Source: Cylindrodendrum hubeiense (lineage: Eukaryota; Ascomycota; Sordariomycetes; Hypocreales; Nectriaceae). From it: 51,702 bases of DNA. Under the pieces are notes generated by a model. That model had not been told where the DNA came from. It did not search any database and was given only the letters and a program-made list of their open reading frames with translations. The stretch's first letter is position 1. The number at the start of each line of letters is the position of its first letter. This document shows positions 1-11,131 of this stretch, one piece after another. The position numbers and the translations under genes are program-made. The stretch spans positions 1 to 51,702 of the forward strand of contig JAANBB010000290.1 of the NCBI GenBank assembly GCA_014621425.1, read 5' to 3'.

Positions 1-1
1 C

Positions 2-160
2 CATCAAAACGGGTATCAAAATGAGCGCCAAAACCTGTTTCAAAATGAGCGTCAAAATGAGCGTCAAAACGAGTATCAAAACGGCCACCAGCTCGGTCAC
101 CAAAATGGCCACCAACATGGTCATCAAAATGATCAACAACTCGGTCACCAAAACGGGTTC
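2..160 (+). repeat. Coding 12-bp-period Gln/Asn repeat
   Basis: The frame starting at base 2 reads as imperfect four-codon units (xQNG, xQNE, QLGH) built on CAAAAYGRS-like DNA. It is in frame with the downstream SH3 protein, so it is a coding minisatellite. Such tracts vary in copy number and resemble prion-like, low-complexity segments. The true N-terminus lies outside the window. Confidence 0.75.
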
Positions 161-1597
161 GAGACGGAGCGGCCTCCCTTGGTTCCGGATGTTGATTACG
201 GTCCTATCCCGGTTGACAGCGAACCGGTTGAGCCAGTCCACCCTCCGAACCCGTTCGCTGTAGATAGCCGGATCACTTCCGTTAGCTCTTTCTACACTCA
301 CAAAGGATTCTGTGAAGGTGCCCAGGAGGTCATGAGAGGAGGTATTGGAGTCAAGAAAACTAAAAAGGCGGTTCGTCAACCTTTGAATTTCTCCACGTGG
401 CTATGCGAACCAACTAACATCTGTAGGGATTTGCTACAACTACGACAATTGGAAGATGCCTAAACTGCCTCTTTGAGCTTGACTTCGGCGAGATTGAACT
501 AGATCTCCACAAGGCCGGTATGTGCTTCATTGGATGCTCTTTTTTGAGAGACTGTTTGCTGACTGTAGCAAGACCGCGGTAACTTTGTCAAGAACGGAAT
601 CGGCTTCCGTCTTCGGTTCCTCCAGAAGAGTCATATTTCGACACGACGCTCTGATGATATCTTGTACGGTTGTCTCTTTTGTGTTCACATGGGCCGATCG
701 CTACATGCCAGCGACGCCACTGTCTTCACCAGTCAGAAGGCACTCTTCGCCCATCTGGCTCGCCACCCCCGGCCTCTGCCAGAAATTCCAGGGCTCATTG
801 TCGTGGACGAGGAAAAGGTCCCAGAGAAGTATCATAACGACTACGACCTTCACTTCAAGAATCCAACGGAGGCGCACCCCGTGCTTGAAAAGAAGGACGA
901 ACTCGTGTATATGCCTACGGGAACATCCAGGGAAGTCGCACGAAGAATGTATGGCCAGCGATTGCTGCTAGACAAGACCCCCGCGTTGGAGATGGCTCAA
1001 GGTGCCAAGGTTGTTGGCGTTTCGTGGCCAGAGAAGTATGTCGGCGAGTGGGCCTTTGGCTGGCACGACGGCATCTTTGCATCCTTACCATCAGAGATTT
1101 TGAAGTTGGATCCGCCGCCGGATAATGAAATCCAGCTGGCCGGAACCAGCCAACTTCAGGTGACGACGAGGTGGAAGTTTAACCCCAAGGATAAGAAGGG
1201 CACCAGCTGGCTCAAGTTTGACAAGGACGAGACCCTTAGCAACGTCAACTGTAAGTGAAACCCCAGGTGCCGAACCGGCCGATGACATCCGTGAAATCAT
1301 ATTGACTTTTTCTTAGGGGCGTACCAAGACCATTGGTGTTGGTCCGGTACTAATGCGAAGGGCAAATGGGGTATCTTTCCCCAGGCCTTTGTCGATGTCA
1401 ATACGGTGCGAGAACCCATCGGAACAGGCTCCGATAGAGCAAGTATCTTGAGCAGCGAGAAAAACAAGTCAGGGTCTGTCCTATCTAGGTTCGGCACCCG
1501 AAAATCAAACCGGTCAGGAGGACGGCCGGCCAGTATTGCCGGCTCGACGGGCAGCCATGAGACGCCCCTGCCTCCGCCACCAAGCCTATATTACTAA
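2..1597 (+). CDS. Fungal SH3-domain / zinc-finger-like protein, 5' partial
   Basis: The gene runs off the left edge. Inferred exons are 2-370, 427-517, 573-1250 and 1317-1597; introns are 56, 55 and 66 nt and all phases close, giving 472 residues in the window. The first ~53 residues are a Gln/Asn-rich repeat of four-residue units such as HQNG and RQNE. About residues 134-235 hold CLNC, then CLFC, then HLARH, a possible C2-C2-H2 zinc site. After that come two SH3-like segments: one with WPEKYVGEWAFGWHDG, and one ending in WCWSGTNAKGKWGIFPQAFV, a classical SH3 C-terminus. The tail is Ser/Gly/Pro-rich. I recall the architecture as a conserved, functionally unassigned Pezizomycotina protein. SH3 domains bind proline-rich partners, often in actin or polarity complexes; applying that here is inference. 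The second intron uses the acceptor CAAG at 569-572, because the nearer TAG would break the frame. Confidence 0.8.
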
Positions 1598-2949
1598 AAG
1601 ACGCGAAGTAATGATGGCGGGGGTATAATGGATGTGAGAGCTACGACTGGTAGCCAGGATGGGCGTCGGGAGTATTGATCGATATACCCTTTCTTTGTAT
1701 AAGCAGGAGGTTTCCCATGTACATTGTCTCATAACCTGAATTTCTTGTGTATGAGGTTGGATTGTTTGGTAAGCAAGGTACCATAGGATAACAAACGAGG
1801 TGTATTTTTGATTGAATTCAATGTTGGTTCCGGTGCCGCGTGGTCTTGGATGTGTTGTCATTCCTTGCACAGCCCAAACTTGCGTCATGGTCAAGCTATG
1901 TTGTGCTTGTGCGTGCTGGGCCAAGACATGCTGCGCGACATACGTAGGAGGCTTTTCCGAAGACGAGAATGACTGCGGCCAAGGCTGTGTGTGTTTCGGA
2001 GTATGCGGTGTTAGGAGAGGTTGGGCCATGTGACTGAGTTGGTTGTTGGTGGCCCAATATTTCTGAATGCGCTGGCAAGTCCATTTTCTCCACTGTCCAG
2101 GCTTAGTAAACGCTGGACCCTTGGCACATGGGTTGTTGTGTTACTCACAATAGCGTCAGTGAGAGTCTCGATATGGCGAAGTTGGCTTGCCGTGGACCAT
2201 TTGGGCCGCCGAGAGTAATTTCGATACCTCTAAATTGGTTATTGAGTTCTCGTGGCTTGAAGGCCAATGGTGGTGTTGCTCAAGCTAAGCGAGCGAGTCC
2301 AGGGTGTTTTGGCGCGTTCGAATAAGCGCCATGACTTCGAAACGCAACACTCCTAACGTGATGCCTTGCGCGCGTAATAGCTGAATGAATGAGGTGGTAA
2401 TCACACCACCAGGCGGCAGGCAAGGGGGGACCGGAAACTCTTGCTACACCTGGCTCCTTTTCCCAATTGAGGGTTCTTTCAGGAGGTTGGTTAGCTCAAT
2501 GGTTGGTTGTGGGAAGGGATAACAAGCATTGACGCCTCGTAATGCGGAGGACAGGATGCACCCTCAAGCTCAGGTCAGGAATAATTCTCGCGTGCAAGCA
2601 TTGATTCACAGAAATAATCGGAGAATAACCAACAGATGTGCTGCTTCGCAGGGATGGTGGATGCGGAGGGGCCCGCGCGTGTCTTGATTAGATTCTAAGT
2701 TTAACGAGCTCCCAAGCCCTAGCCATTTACCTGATACTTGTTAGCTTTCGCGGTTGGTACTGCTGAAAATAGGACAAGAAAAAAAAACAGCTTCAACGGA
2801 ATCCTTGGCACCTGAGGGATGCAGAGTGACGTTGACGAAAATTGCCAACACTGAAGGAGCCGGTTGTGCTGGCGAAAGGATCATCGCCAAGCCACCGATG
2901 GTGAAGATCCGTCGACATGGACCTTGGCCAGGGTGACAAGAGCATGTTG

Positions 2950-2985
2950 TGCAGAGTGCAGAGTGCAGAGTGCAGACTGCAGAGG
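2950..2985. repeat. 7-bp tandem repeat (GCAGAGT)
   Basis: About five consecutive, slightly degenerate copies of GCAGAGT lie in noncoding DNA. No function is visible. Confidence 0.75.
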
Positions 2986-3779
2986 GCTCTGTGATACCGA
3001 ACGCACACAGACAGACATGCTACGTAGGGCAGACAGGTGTTGAAGGATTCCTCTGGCCGGGACCACGGACCCTGGCCCGTAGGTGGACCGAATATAGAAA
3101 CGCCGGACTACTCCACGATGACGGGTCCCGCGTGGAAACGCTTGGGCGGTCGGATCATTGACGGACGTTTCCCTTGACCAGGGTACAAGCGACGCTGTGT
3201 TTCGACGCCCCCCTATCATTTGGTGAAAGGGTTGATGTCAGAGGCTACGGTCGCACTCGATCAACGACGGTCTCACGCGCGGACGTCTGGCCGACGCGCC
3301 GGGGAACAGGGCGGCAGAGACGGCGGTTGAGAATAAAGATGCGCACATGCTAGTACACACCAAAGTCGGGAGGCGCCCGGTCGGTGCACAGCTTGAGCTG
3401 GACCTGCGCAAGAACCAGCGCAAGAGCCTTTGTGGAGCCCATGTTGGGGCAACGCATCCCGGGCTTGTCCCACAAGTCGAGGCTCGCGGGGATCGTCGCT
3501 ATTGGAGACGGCCAGATAACCATGGGATGGTTCCGAGGCATCCCCAGGTTGGGCGGACGGAAGTGCTGGCAATCGATGGGATGCAGCCGGCAAACGGGAC
3601 CCTGGTTCGCTGCCAGCAGAGCCAGCGTGGAGAGCCAGCGCAGCATGAATAGGGCTATGCCGTGGGATGGTGTTGGGCGATTCGCATGACGATGAAATCT
3701 CGGTGTACATGCGATCATGGGCGGGGGGTGGCACACTGCAGGCACAGGCACAGCTTTAACGCAGCACCAACAGCTGCAC

Positions 3780-3850
3780 GACAGACCGACAGACCGGCAG
3801 ACCGACAGACAGACAGGCCAACTGACTGGTAGACTGGCAGACTGGCACTG
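3780..3850. repeat. Degenerate ACAGACCG / ACTGGCAG tract
   Basis: The tract is composed of 4- to 8-bp units around CAGACCGA, drifting to GACTGGCA. It is a simple-sequence stretch in noncoding DNA. Confidence 0.65.
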
Positions 3851-4627
3851 CTATCGTCCGTCACCTGGCCCAGCGCAGCATCCCGCCCACTTGTTCCTGT
3901 GTTAGCAAGCTGGGCAGGGCCCGGGGCTCACGGGGTTGCGAGCTGTGCTTTGTCCCTGCTGTGCCTGAGTGATGGACGAGGGTCAACCTGGCGAAACAAA
4001 CGGTAACAAGGGCAGCACCGCACAAGCTGGGGACGACGTCGCTGAGATGCTCGCTCTGGAAGCCGCTGAAGGGCAGCATGCCGTATCAGGTTCAGGGACC
4101 GCCTTCAGGACCTGCCGCACGTGGCACAGGCCGCCACGGCACTCCGGCTAGCGCCGATGCAGACTAAGCCAGAGGCTCTGGAGTCGGAGGAGGGGCGGCA
4201 GAGGGGGGAGCCACCAGGGAGCCACAAGGGCCACCGGCACGCCACAGGGCCCCCCCGGCGTCAAAGAGGCAAAAAATAGTGCATGCATCCACTGTAGCGC
4301 CAGGGGCACCCGCACCCTCGAGCCACCCACGGCCAACAGCTCCCTCCAGTATGGTTGGTCTGGTTGGCCTGGTCGGTATGGTGCCGGGTTGTTAGCATTA
4401 CAACTCAATCTCATCCTGAAACCAGAGCTGCCCCATCACGGCTCGACAGCCAACATGTCGTCGTCCAGCACGGCATCCGCCCGCAGCCTCTTGTGCGCTC
4501 GGCGCGTCGCATCTTCTGCCCATCGGCCCTGCGCGCCAATCACTGCGCTCCTGGCCCCGAGCCTCAGGTCCACCGCCGTCATGGACACCCCGGTTCCCTT
4601 GCTTGAGCATCCCTTCCCTATCTCTCC

Positions 4628-4666
4628 AGTGTCTCCGGTGTCTCCAGTGTCTCCAGTGTCTCCACG
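4628..4666. repeat. 9-bp tandem repeat (GTGTCTCCA)
   Basis: Four near-identical GTGTCTCCR units lie in tandem about 290 bp upstream of the GH76 start codon. Confidence 0.75.
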
Positions 4667-4875
4667 GCTCTGGCGGCCACGTCGGGGGGAGCAGCTCAAT
4701 GCCGGACGATGAACCTGGCGCCCGTCTAAACATGGAAACGACAGGCCATGTCCACGCCGCAGAGCTGGGGAGCTGGATGGCCCTCGATGGGATTGTGTTT
4801 GTATATAGTCTCCTTGCCGCACCCTCCCGGTAGCATCTCACCTCGACGACACTGAATCAGTCACCCCCGGCAGAG

Positions 4876-4882
4876 TATATAA
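4876..4882 (+). promoter_or_regulatory. TATA box of the GH76 gene
   Basis: TATATAA lies 73 bp upstream of the ATG at 4955 and is followed by a pyrimidine-rich leader (TTTCTCTCTCTTTC). Position and context fit a core promoter of a regulated fungal gene. Confidence 0.7.
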
Positions 4883-4954
4883 GTCTTCAGCCCTCGTTTC
4901 TCTCTCTTTCGACAAAGACCTGCCCCTTAGATCGCCCGTCCTCAACTCATCATC

Positions 4955-6157
4955 ATGCTGCACGACTTCTCTTGGGGAGGGCTCATTGCCCGTGCCAGTC
5001 TCGCCTCTACCCAGGCTCGGGCCACTGCCGACGCTCAAACATACGTCGACAGAGCTTATACAGGCATCCAACGACTCAACGACGACTGGTACAATGCCGC
5101 CACTGGCATCTGGGACAGTGCCTGGTGGAACAGCGCCAATGCCCTGACCATGATGGCCGACTTCACCACCCTCCGCCTCGACGAAGCCAACGAACTCAAC
5201 ATTGGTGGCATCATGCGCACCACTTACAACAACGCCCAGAAGACCCAGGTTCAAACCATCAAGTCCATGAACCAGGGCCTGGTGTCATCCACATACTGCA
5301 TTGAACTCGACTCGGGGTGCATGTCTAAGCGCGACTTCATCGGCAAGCGTGGCTTCGATGACTTCAAAAACGACTATTACGACGACGAGGGCTGGTGGGC
5401 TCTTGCCTGGATTCGCTCATATGACGCTACCGGTGATCAGGAGTACCTCAGCATGGCCGTCTCCATTTTCGAAGACATGCAGACCGCATCCGGCTCTGAC
5501 TGCGGTGTTGGCGTGTACTGGAGCAAGGACAGAGAATATGTTAATGCCATCACCAACGAGCTCTACCTCACCGTCGCCGCCGCTTTGGCACGACGAGTTT
5601 CCGAAAAGAGCGATAACTACCTGAGAATTGCCAAGAATCACTGGAATTGGTTCAGCCAGAGTGGCATAATTAACGACGACGACCTCATCAACGATGGTTT
5701 TAATTCCAAATGCGAGAATAACGGTCTGCAGACTTGGAGCTACAACCAAGGCGTCATCCTCGGTGGTCTCGTCGAGCTCCACCTTGCTACTGGGGACGAC
5801 TTCTACCTCGTCAGTGCCACTAAGATTGCTAGGGCAGCTATCAAGGGTCTCACCAACGACGATGGCATCCTCGTTGAGACCGACGACTGCGAGCTTTCCG
5901 ATGGTCACTGTGGCACCGATGGACAGCAATTCAAGGGCATCTTCATCCGAAACCTTCGCTACCTCCACGAGGTTGCGCCCAAGGACTCATTCAAGTCGTT
6001 CATCATCAAGAACGCCAACTCCATCTGGAAGAACGACCGGAGCTCAAAAGACAAACTGGGTGTCGCATGGACCGGTCCCTATGTGGACGCCACCGGCCCT
6101 TCTCACAGCAGCGCTTTGGATGCCATCGTGGCCGCCATTGCCGTGGCTGACGATTAA
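4955..6157 (+). CDS. Glycoside hydrolase family 76 (endo-1,6-alpha-mannanase)
   Basis: A single exon encodes 400 residues that read as a GH76 (alpha/alpha)6-barrel along most of their length. Members cleave alpha-1,6-mannan backbones; fungal ones act on yeast or fungal cell-wall mannan. The catalytic Asp pair is visible at residues 143-144 in YYDDEGWWALAW. Aromatic signatures DSAWWNSANAL (about residues 54-64) and LQTWSYNQGVILGGL (about 259-273) are also present. This type resembles secreted GH76 enzymes, not the GPI-anchored Dfg5/Dcw1 type, since no C-terminal anchor signal is seen. Oddly, the first ~28 residues have no hydrophobic core, so a signal peptide is not evident although family members are normally secreted. 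Either the start is mis-set, a short upstream exon is missed, or the leader has decayed. The ATG at 4955 is the first one after the TATA box. Confidence 0.88.
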   Translation: MLHDFSWGGLIARASLASTQARATADAQTYVDRAYTGIQRLNDDWYNAATGIWDSAWWNSANALTMMADFTTLRLDEANELNIGGIMRTTYNNAQKTQVQTIKSMNQGLVSSTYCIELDSGCMSKRDFIGKRGFDDFKNDYYDDEGWWALAWIRSYDATGDQEYLSMAVSIFEDMQTASGSDCGVGVYWSKDREYVNAITNELYLTVAAALARRVSEKSDNYLRIAKNHWNWFSQSGIINDDDLINDGFNSKCENNGLQTWSYNQGVILGGLVELHLATGDDFYLVSATKIARAAIKGLTNDDGILVETDDCELSDGHCGTDGQQFKGIFIRNLRYLHEVAPKDSFKSFIIKNANSIWKNDRSSKDKLGVAWTGPYVDATGPSHSSALDAIVAAIAVADD

Positions 6158-7082
6158 TTGATGGCTTCTAAAATTCTAATTTAATGGCGGGAAAATGTAG
6201 ACGATGCAGGTTTCGCATCAAGGGCATGGCGAATTCAGGAGTTGATTTCATGGGAGACCAGGCGGTTGCTTGGATCACGGCTTGGGTTAGATCTGCATTG
6301 GGAGGCCTCTGCAGATCTCAATAATGTTTGATACCCTTTTAGAGGATATATTTCTAGGTACCTCCTACCTGAGGGACAAAACTTTTAGTACCGTAACTGT
6401 CTGTTGTGCCATTCTTCTTGCCCGTTGATCAAGCCGGGGTGGTGAAGTACGTACCGGCGAGAAGAAACAAATACCACCTGTGGGCATAACGATGCAACAT
6501 TATGCCGTGTCCTACAATTTGACTGGTATCTTTGACAGGGATGGAGAGCTGATCCCTGTTTCAGGTTCTAGGAGAATATGTGAACGACGCAGGTGGGATG
6601 TGAAGGTGGGGGGCATGGGCCGTGAGTAGGTACCTAAGAAAGACCCTTATTAATCCAAGGTTTAATCCAAGGGCGGAGCTCGCCATCGTAGGATGATCAC
6701 GCTGGTGCTCAGAGCACAGCAACCAAGTCAACGTACAGTGTGATACAGTGCTAAATCACACTGTATCACACTGTCAGACTCCAACGAATCTCACCACGCG
6801 CTCATGGACCAAAAGCTCAATGTGACCAGAATCCTGACGCCCATGTTGTCGAGAATGTGCTTTTGAATCCCTATATCCGTTGCTCACTTTATTTAGTGCC
6901 CGAGGCCCTCTGAAAAATGCCAGTTATTTTGGTACCTACGATCCCCAATTTCGATCCACTATCTGTTTGAAGGTGCTCCCTGGTTTCTCAAGACATACAT
7001 CACACCCACCCAGCCGCCGCCTTAAGCTCCGCCCACGTCCTTATCTCTCCCAGGACTGCATCTTGCAGGTACTGACACCATA
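6158..7082. other. Intergenic region with a hairpin, upstream of cofactor D
   Basis: This is the 3' flank of GH76 and the promoter of the cofactor D gene. It contains the palindrome TAGGTACCTA at 6627-6636, AGGTACCT at 6356-6363, GGTACC at 6931-6936, and the 40-bp inverted repeat listed separately. No coding potential is seen. Confidence 0.65.
6735..6774. repeat. Perfect 16-bp inverted repeat
   Basis: The arms ACAGTGTGATACAGTG (6735-6750) and CACTGTATCACACTGT (6759-6774) are exact reverse complements around an 8-base spacer. The element is about 310 bp upstream of the cofactor D start codon. It could be a protein-binding site, an RNA hairpin or a small transposon remnant; no duplication of flanking bases is obvious. 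Confidence 0.85.
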
Positions 7083-10000
7083 ATGGATGCCCCAGAAGCC
7101 GACCTCGATATCAAACTGCAGAAGATCTCGGGGGATCTCCTTGGAGACTTTGACCGCTCTCTCCGCGATTTCCTCTGGAAACCCGACGGCCATGGAGGCT
7201 CACGGGTCCGCTCGCGTGTTCGGGCCAAGGAGATATTCCGGCTGACTTCAACCGTACGTACCTGACTCTATCTTCTCCGCTTGTGTTTCCACTGACGCCG
7301 TCCAAGCTTCTGGATCCTTTCCAGGAACTCCCGCAGTTGCTCGATCCGTACCTGCCCAAGTGGATTCCCCTACTGGCCGAAGCGTTTCTGAAGCATCTGC
7401 AAACCCGACATCGCGGAAAGACGCTCTCATCCCGCTCCAAGCTTCTGGTGTCGGTAGAGTTTGCCATTTGCAAGATCTTGTACACGTTCTGCAAGATCAG
7501 AGGAGAAAAGATTATTGTCCGTTTTCTCAATGTCGAAACCAAGTACCTTGAACTGCTGCTCCTGGCCATCGAGGAATCCGAACAGCCCTCAGAGGACGAG
7601 GAGTCTCTCACAAAGTGGACATGGGAAGAACGCTACGTTGTCCTTCTTTGGCTTTCCCATTTACTACTGGCACCTTTCGACCTGTCGACCATCTCATCCG
7701 TGGACTTGCAAGATATAGACACACCGGAAATCCCAGGCATGAAATGGCCTGACAACCTCCCTGCCATCACCGTCAGGATGATCCCGCTTGCTATCAAGTA
7801 CCTCAGCACTCCTGGTAAAGAAAGGGACGCGGCAAAGGCCTTGTTGGTGAGGATGGCAACGCGACGAGATATGCAGCAGCTTGGAGTCTTGGAAAGCCTC
7901 GTGAGCTGGTCTTTGACTGCACTTCGACCACAGAAGGATACGCCCCCTCAAACGACCTACTTTTATCTTGGAGTCCTATCGTTTCTAGCTGGCGTGCTGC
8001 GGTCTTCGTCGGATACCTCTGATATGAATCCCTACCTGTCATCGATCTTCTACGCTGTTCACGCCATCTCAACGATCGAGACTGAACTCTCGAAAACCAT
8101 TGTATCATTTGCGTTGGCGAGAAAGATGATCCTCAAGGTCGTCCGAACCGTCGTTGTTCTGCTCCTACGGCAAACGCCGCAGGATATGACAAGTACAGAG
8201 CTTACGGAAACTGCCATCGGCTATCTCTTAGAAAGTGTTGCCGACAATGACACACCGGTTCGCTTCGCAGCCAGCAAAGCTTTGAGTATCATTACTTTGA
8301 AGCTGGATCCCGATATGGCCTCACAAGTCGTCGAGGCTGTCCTCGAATCACTCAACCGGAATGTCCTCTGGACCAAGACGACTGGAGCCAAGCCGACCAG
8401 GGACCTATCCGCTGTAAACAATCTGGAGTGGCACGGTTTGACGCTCACCTTGTCCCATTTGCTATACCGAAGATCTCCCCCAGCTGCGCAACTATCAGAC
8501 ATTGTCCATGCTCTTCTGTTAGGCCTGTCATTTGAGCAGCGAAGCATGTCTGGAGGTAGCATTGGATCTAATGTGCGTGACGCAGCTTGTTTTGGTATTT
8601 GGGCACTGGCTCGACGATACGCGACTGAAGAACTCCTTGCCATTCCTACAAAATCCGTATTTGCAGCTAAAGCACACCCTGCTGCTAGTTCCATCCTGCA
8701 GGTCCTCGGTACGGAGCTCGTCATCACTGCGTCTTTGGATCCCGCTGGAAACATCAGACGAGGTGCATCCGCTGCTCTGCAGGAGCTCATCGGACGACAC
8801 CCAGATACAGTTGAGCAGGGAATCTGGGTTGTTCAAGCTGTCGACTACCACGCTGTCGCTCGACGGTCAAGGGCCATTGAAGAGGTAGCCGTGGGCACAG
8901 CCAAGTTGGCTAGCCAGTACGGAGAGGCTGTTTTAGACACTATACTCGGATGGAGGGGAATTGGTGATCTCGATGCGCCTTCAAGACGAGTAAGTGGCAC
9001 GGCATTTGGTGTCCTTACCCTTCAGCTCTCCGATACCAAACCGGAAGGTCCTCTCGCATGCTTCAGGGCCTCTATCCAGCTGATTGAAGCTCACCTGAAA
9101 ACGCTCCAAGCTCGCCAAGTGGAAGAACGACATGGGTTATTGCTGTGCCTGGCCTCAACTTTGGATTGTTTCCCCACACTGATCAACAGGGGATCAAGCG
9201 TCGATATATCCCTAGTACATCAGATCCTCACAACAGCATCGACTATTCTCGAAGACTTAAAGGCAACTGCGTATAGACGAGTAGAACTCCTCGCTGAAGC
9301 GGCGAGTCGACTCGTCGTCTCGCTGTTGCCAGTTCTCCAAGTTGCAATGATCGGTGTATCTTCAGGGCAATCCCTCCGCACTGGCAGTGAGCTTCTTTCC
9401 CTCGAGAACGAATTTGGTTATTTGAGTCTGGTGTCCGCCCTCGACTCATCAGACAACACGAACAATCAAACGACCCGATTTATTTCCTCGCTGCGTTCTA
9501 TCATCCCGACCTGGCTCAACAGGAACGAAGTGGAAACTATCGAGCCCGCCGCAGAGGCAGCGTTGACACTCCTGATCTTCTCCCAACCAGACGATCGAAA
9601 CAGCATTCTGGGTGAATGGGCACAACTGGTCCAAAATCGACCTACTAGTCGTGCCACTAACCATGGCAACGGGTACTTCTATGCATTGACCATTGCACAG
9701 CCTCTTGCCGAGCTGTCCGGTGGCGTTGCTTGCAAGGCGATCTTGGAACGCTGGCATTGGGACAATGACGTCGAGACGAGGGTCGCGATACTCCAGAGTC
9801 TCACGCAGAGCCGCATTCTTCATAACAAGCCGATGGAATTTCTGGAACTGATCACAGACAGCCTGAATGACTACACTACTAATGCAAGAGGCGATGTCGG
9901 ATCACACGTCCGCGTACAAGCTCTTCGGGCAGTCAGGACGCTATGGAGCAACCTGGAAGATGCATCTGTCGAGGGTGAATGGGCAGGGGTATCTGTACGT

Positions 10001-10845
10001 GCCCTCTTCCTAAGCGTCCTCCGTCTCGCAGCAGAAAAGCTTGATCGAGTTCGTCCGGAAGCCCAGATTGCGGTTGCGTTAGTCCACAAGAATAGGTTTG
10101 TACAGTATCACCAAAGGGGCTATGAACGTGTTACTAATTACGTCACAGTCACTCTACGAAGTTCTCCGAGCTCACTTTCTCGTCCAAGAGTTACTTCCAA
10201 GCTCTTCTTAATCTCCACTCTGCCGGCCATCTTCACCCCCTGATCCAGGACTTGGCAACGTCGAACCCCGGAGCCTGGATGGCAGAGCTCCTTGCCGGCT
10301 TCGTCACATCTGCAGATACAGGTAACGAGGACCTGGTAATCTCCAGTCGGGCTGCATTATCCGAGTACTGCGAGACCAGCGACGAGAACCTCGACCTGGT
10401 ATGCCAAGGCCTACTTCAAAACCTTAAGATACGGCAGGGCCAGGACAGGGTCCTGGTACCGACGCTTGAGATCACGGCGTTCCTCTTCCACGTAGGGTTT
10501 TTCCAGAAGAGCTCCGTTAACTTCCGCAGCCTGTGCCTACAGACGCAGACGGCGGGATACAAGTCAGGCAACGTGCGCAAGTTGGAGGCCTGTGTCAAGG
10601 TCTACAGTGGGATCGCATCCGTGGGAGACCAAGCCGGCGCCGAGGCGGGGGTGCAGGAGGCCCGGAAGCGACTGGGAGCGATGTTCTTCCACCCGTGGCC
10701 CCGGGTCAGGAGCATGGTGGTCGATGCACTCTGGGGTCTCTTGGGGGATCAGGAAGATGCTGCCCTGAGCTTGAAGGGGGTTGACTGGGGACTGGCAAAG
10801 AAGCCACAGATTAAGGCCGTGGTGGAGGATCTGCGACTGGGGTGA
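7083..10845 (+). CDS. Tubulin-folding cofactor D
   Basis: Exons 7083-7253, 7307-10095 and 10149-10845 join in frame across two 53-nt introns (phases 0 and 2). The second intron carries a clear ACTAAT branch region. They encode 1218 residues, close to the usual ~1200 of the family. The protein is recognised as TBCD, the homologue of yeast Cin1 and fission yeast Alp1, from its N-terminal FQELPQLLDPYLPKWIPLL segment, its HEAT/ARM-like helical repeats throughout and its conserved C-terminal helical domain. In the tubulin-folding pathway cofactor D captures beta-tubulin after CCT, forms the supercomplex with cofactors C and E, and works with an Arl2-type GTPase in the cytosol. Downstream frames in the third exon were rescued only by splicing: without the second intron the frame ends prematurely at 10243. 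The start is the first ATG and is followed by an acidic amphipathic stretch. Confidence 0.9.
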
Positions 10846-11091
10846 GGACGGGTGCTGCCGGATGGGAGGTGCAGACCGTCGATAGGTGGTGACGGCTGAG
10901 GCTACAACTGCCAAGTTGTCAAATACGCACAATGCCTGGGGGTAGAATTGTACGAGGAATGATATTGTGCAAATGATCAGAAAAGATCCTGTCTGTTGGA
11001 CAGAGGAGGATGGAAACCGCTTTGCGGAAGATGTAGCCGCACCCAGGCGCGTAGGCAATAGTTTCGTGGGCGTGGAACATACTCTCGCCCT

Positions 11092-11131
11092 CTCGCCCTC
11101 TCGCCATCTCGCCATCTCGCCCATATTTCCA
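11092..11131. repeat. 8-bp tandem repeat (MTCTCGCC x5)
   Basis: Five consecutive units of CTCTCGCC or ATCTCGCC lie about 250 bp after the cofactor D stop codon. Confidence 0.8.

Larger units (their letters stand above)
1598..4875. other. Intergenic region with short repeats, no gene supported
   Basis: There are about 3.3 kb between the SH3-type gene and the GH76 promoter. Open frames on both strands overlap each other and are of biased composition, with no splice pattern or recognisable domain. The region holds several short tandem repeats: GCAGAGT units near 2950-2985, an ACAGACCG/ACTGGCAG tract near 3780-3850, and GTGTCTCCA units near 4628-4666. Probably it contains the 3' UTR of the upstream gene and the distal promoter of the GH76 gene. 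Confidence 0.6.

Noticed and set aside
1586..2029. 147-codon minus-strand ATG frame at the end of the SH3-type gene
   Set aside because: His/Thr/Gln-rich, overlaps the expected 3' UTR and the last codons of the plus-strand gene; no family features.
2484..2560. tRNA-like start (GGTTGGTTAGCTCAATGGTTGG)
   Set aside because: Resembles an A box, but no B box GGTTCRANTCC lies at a suitable distance and no cloverleaf can be folded.
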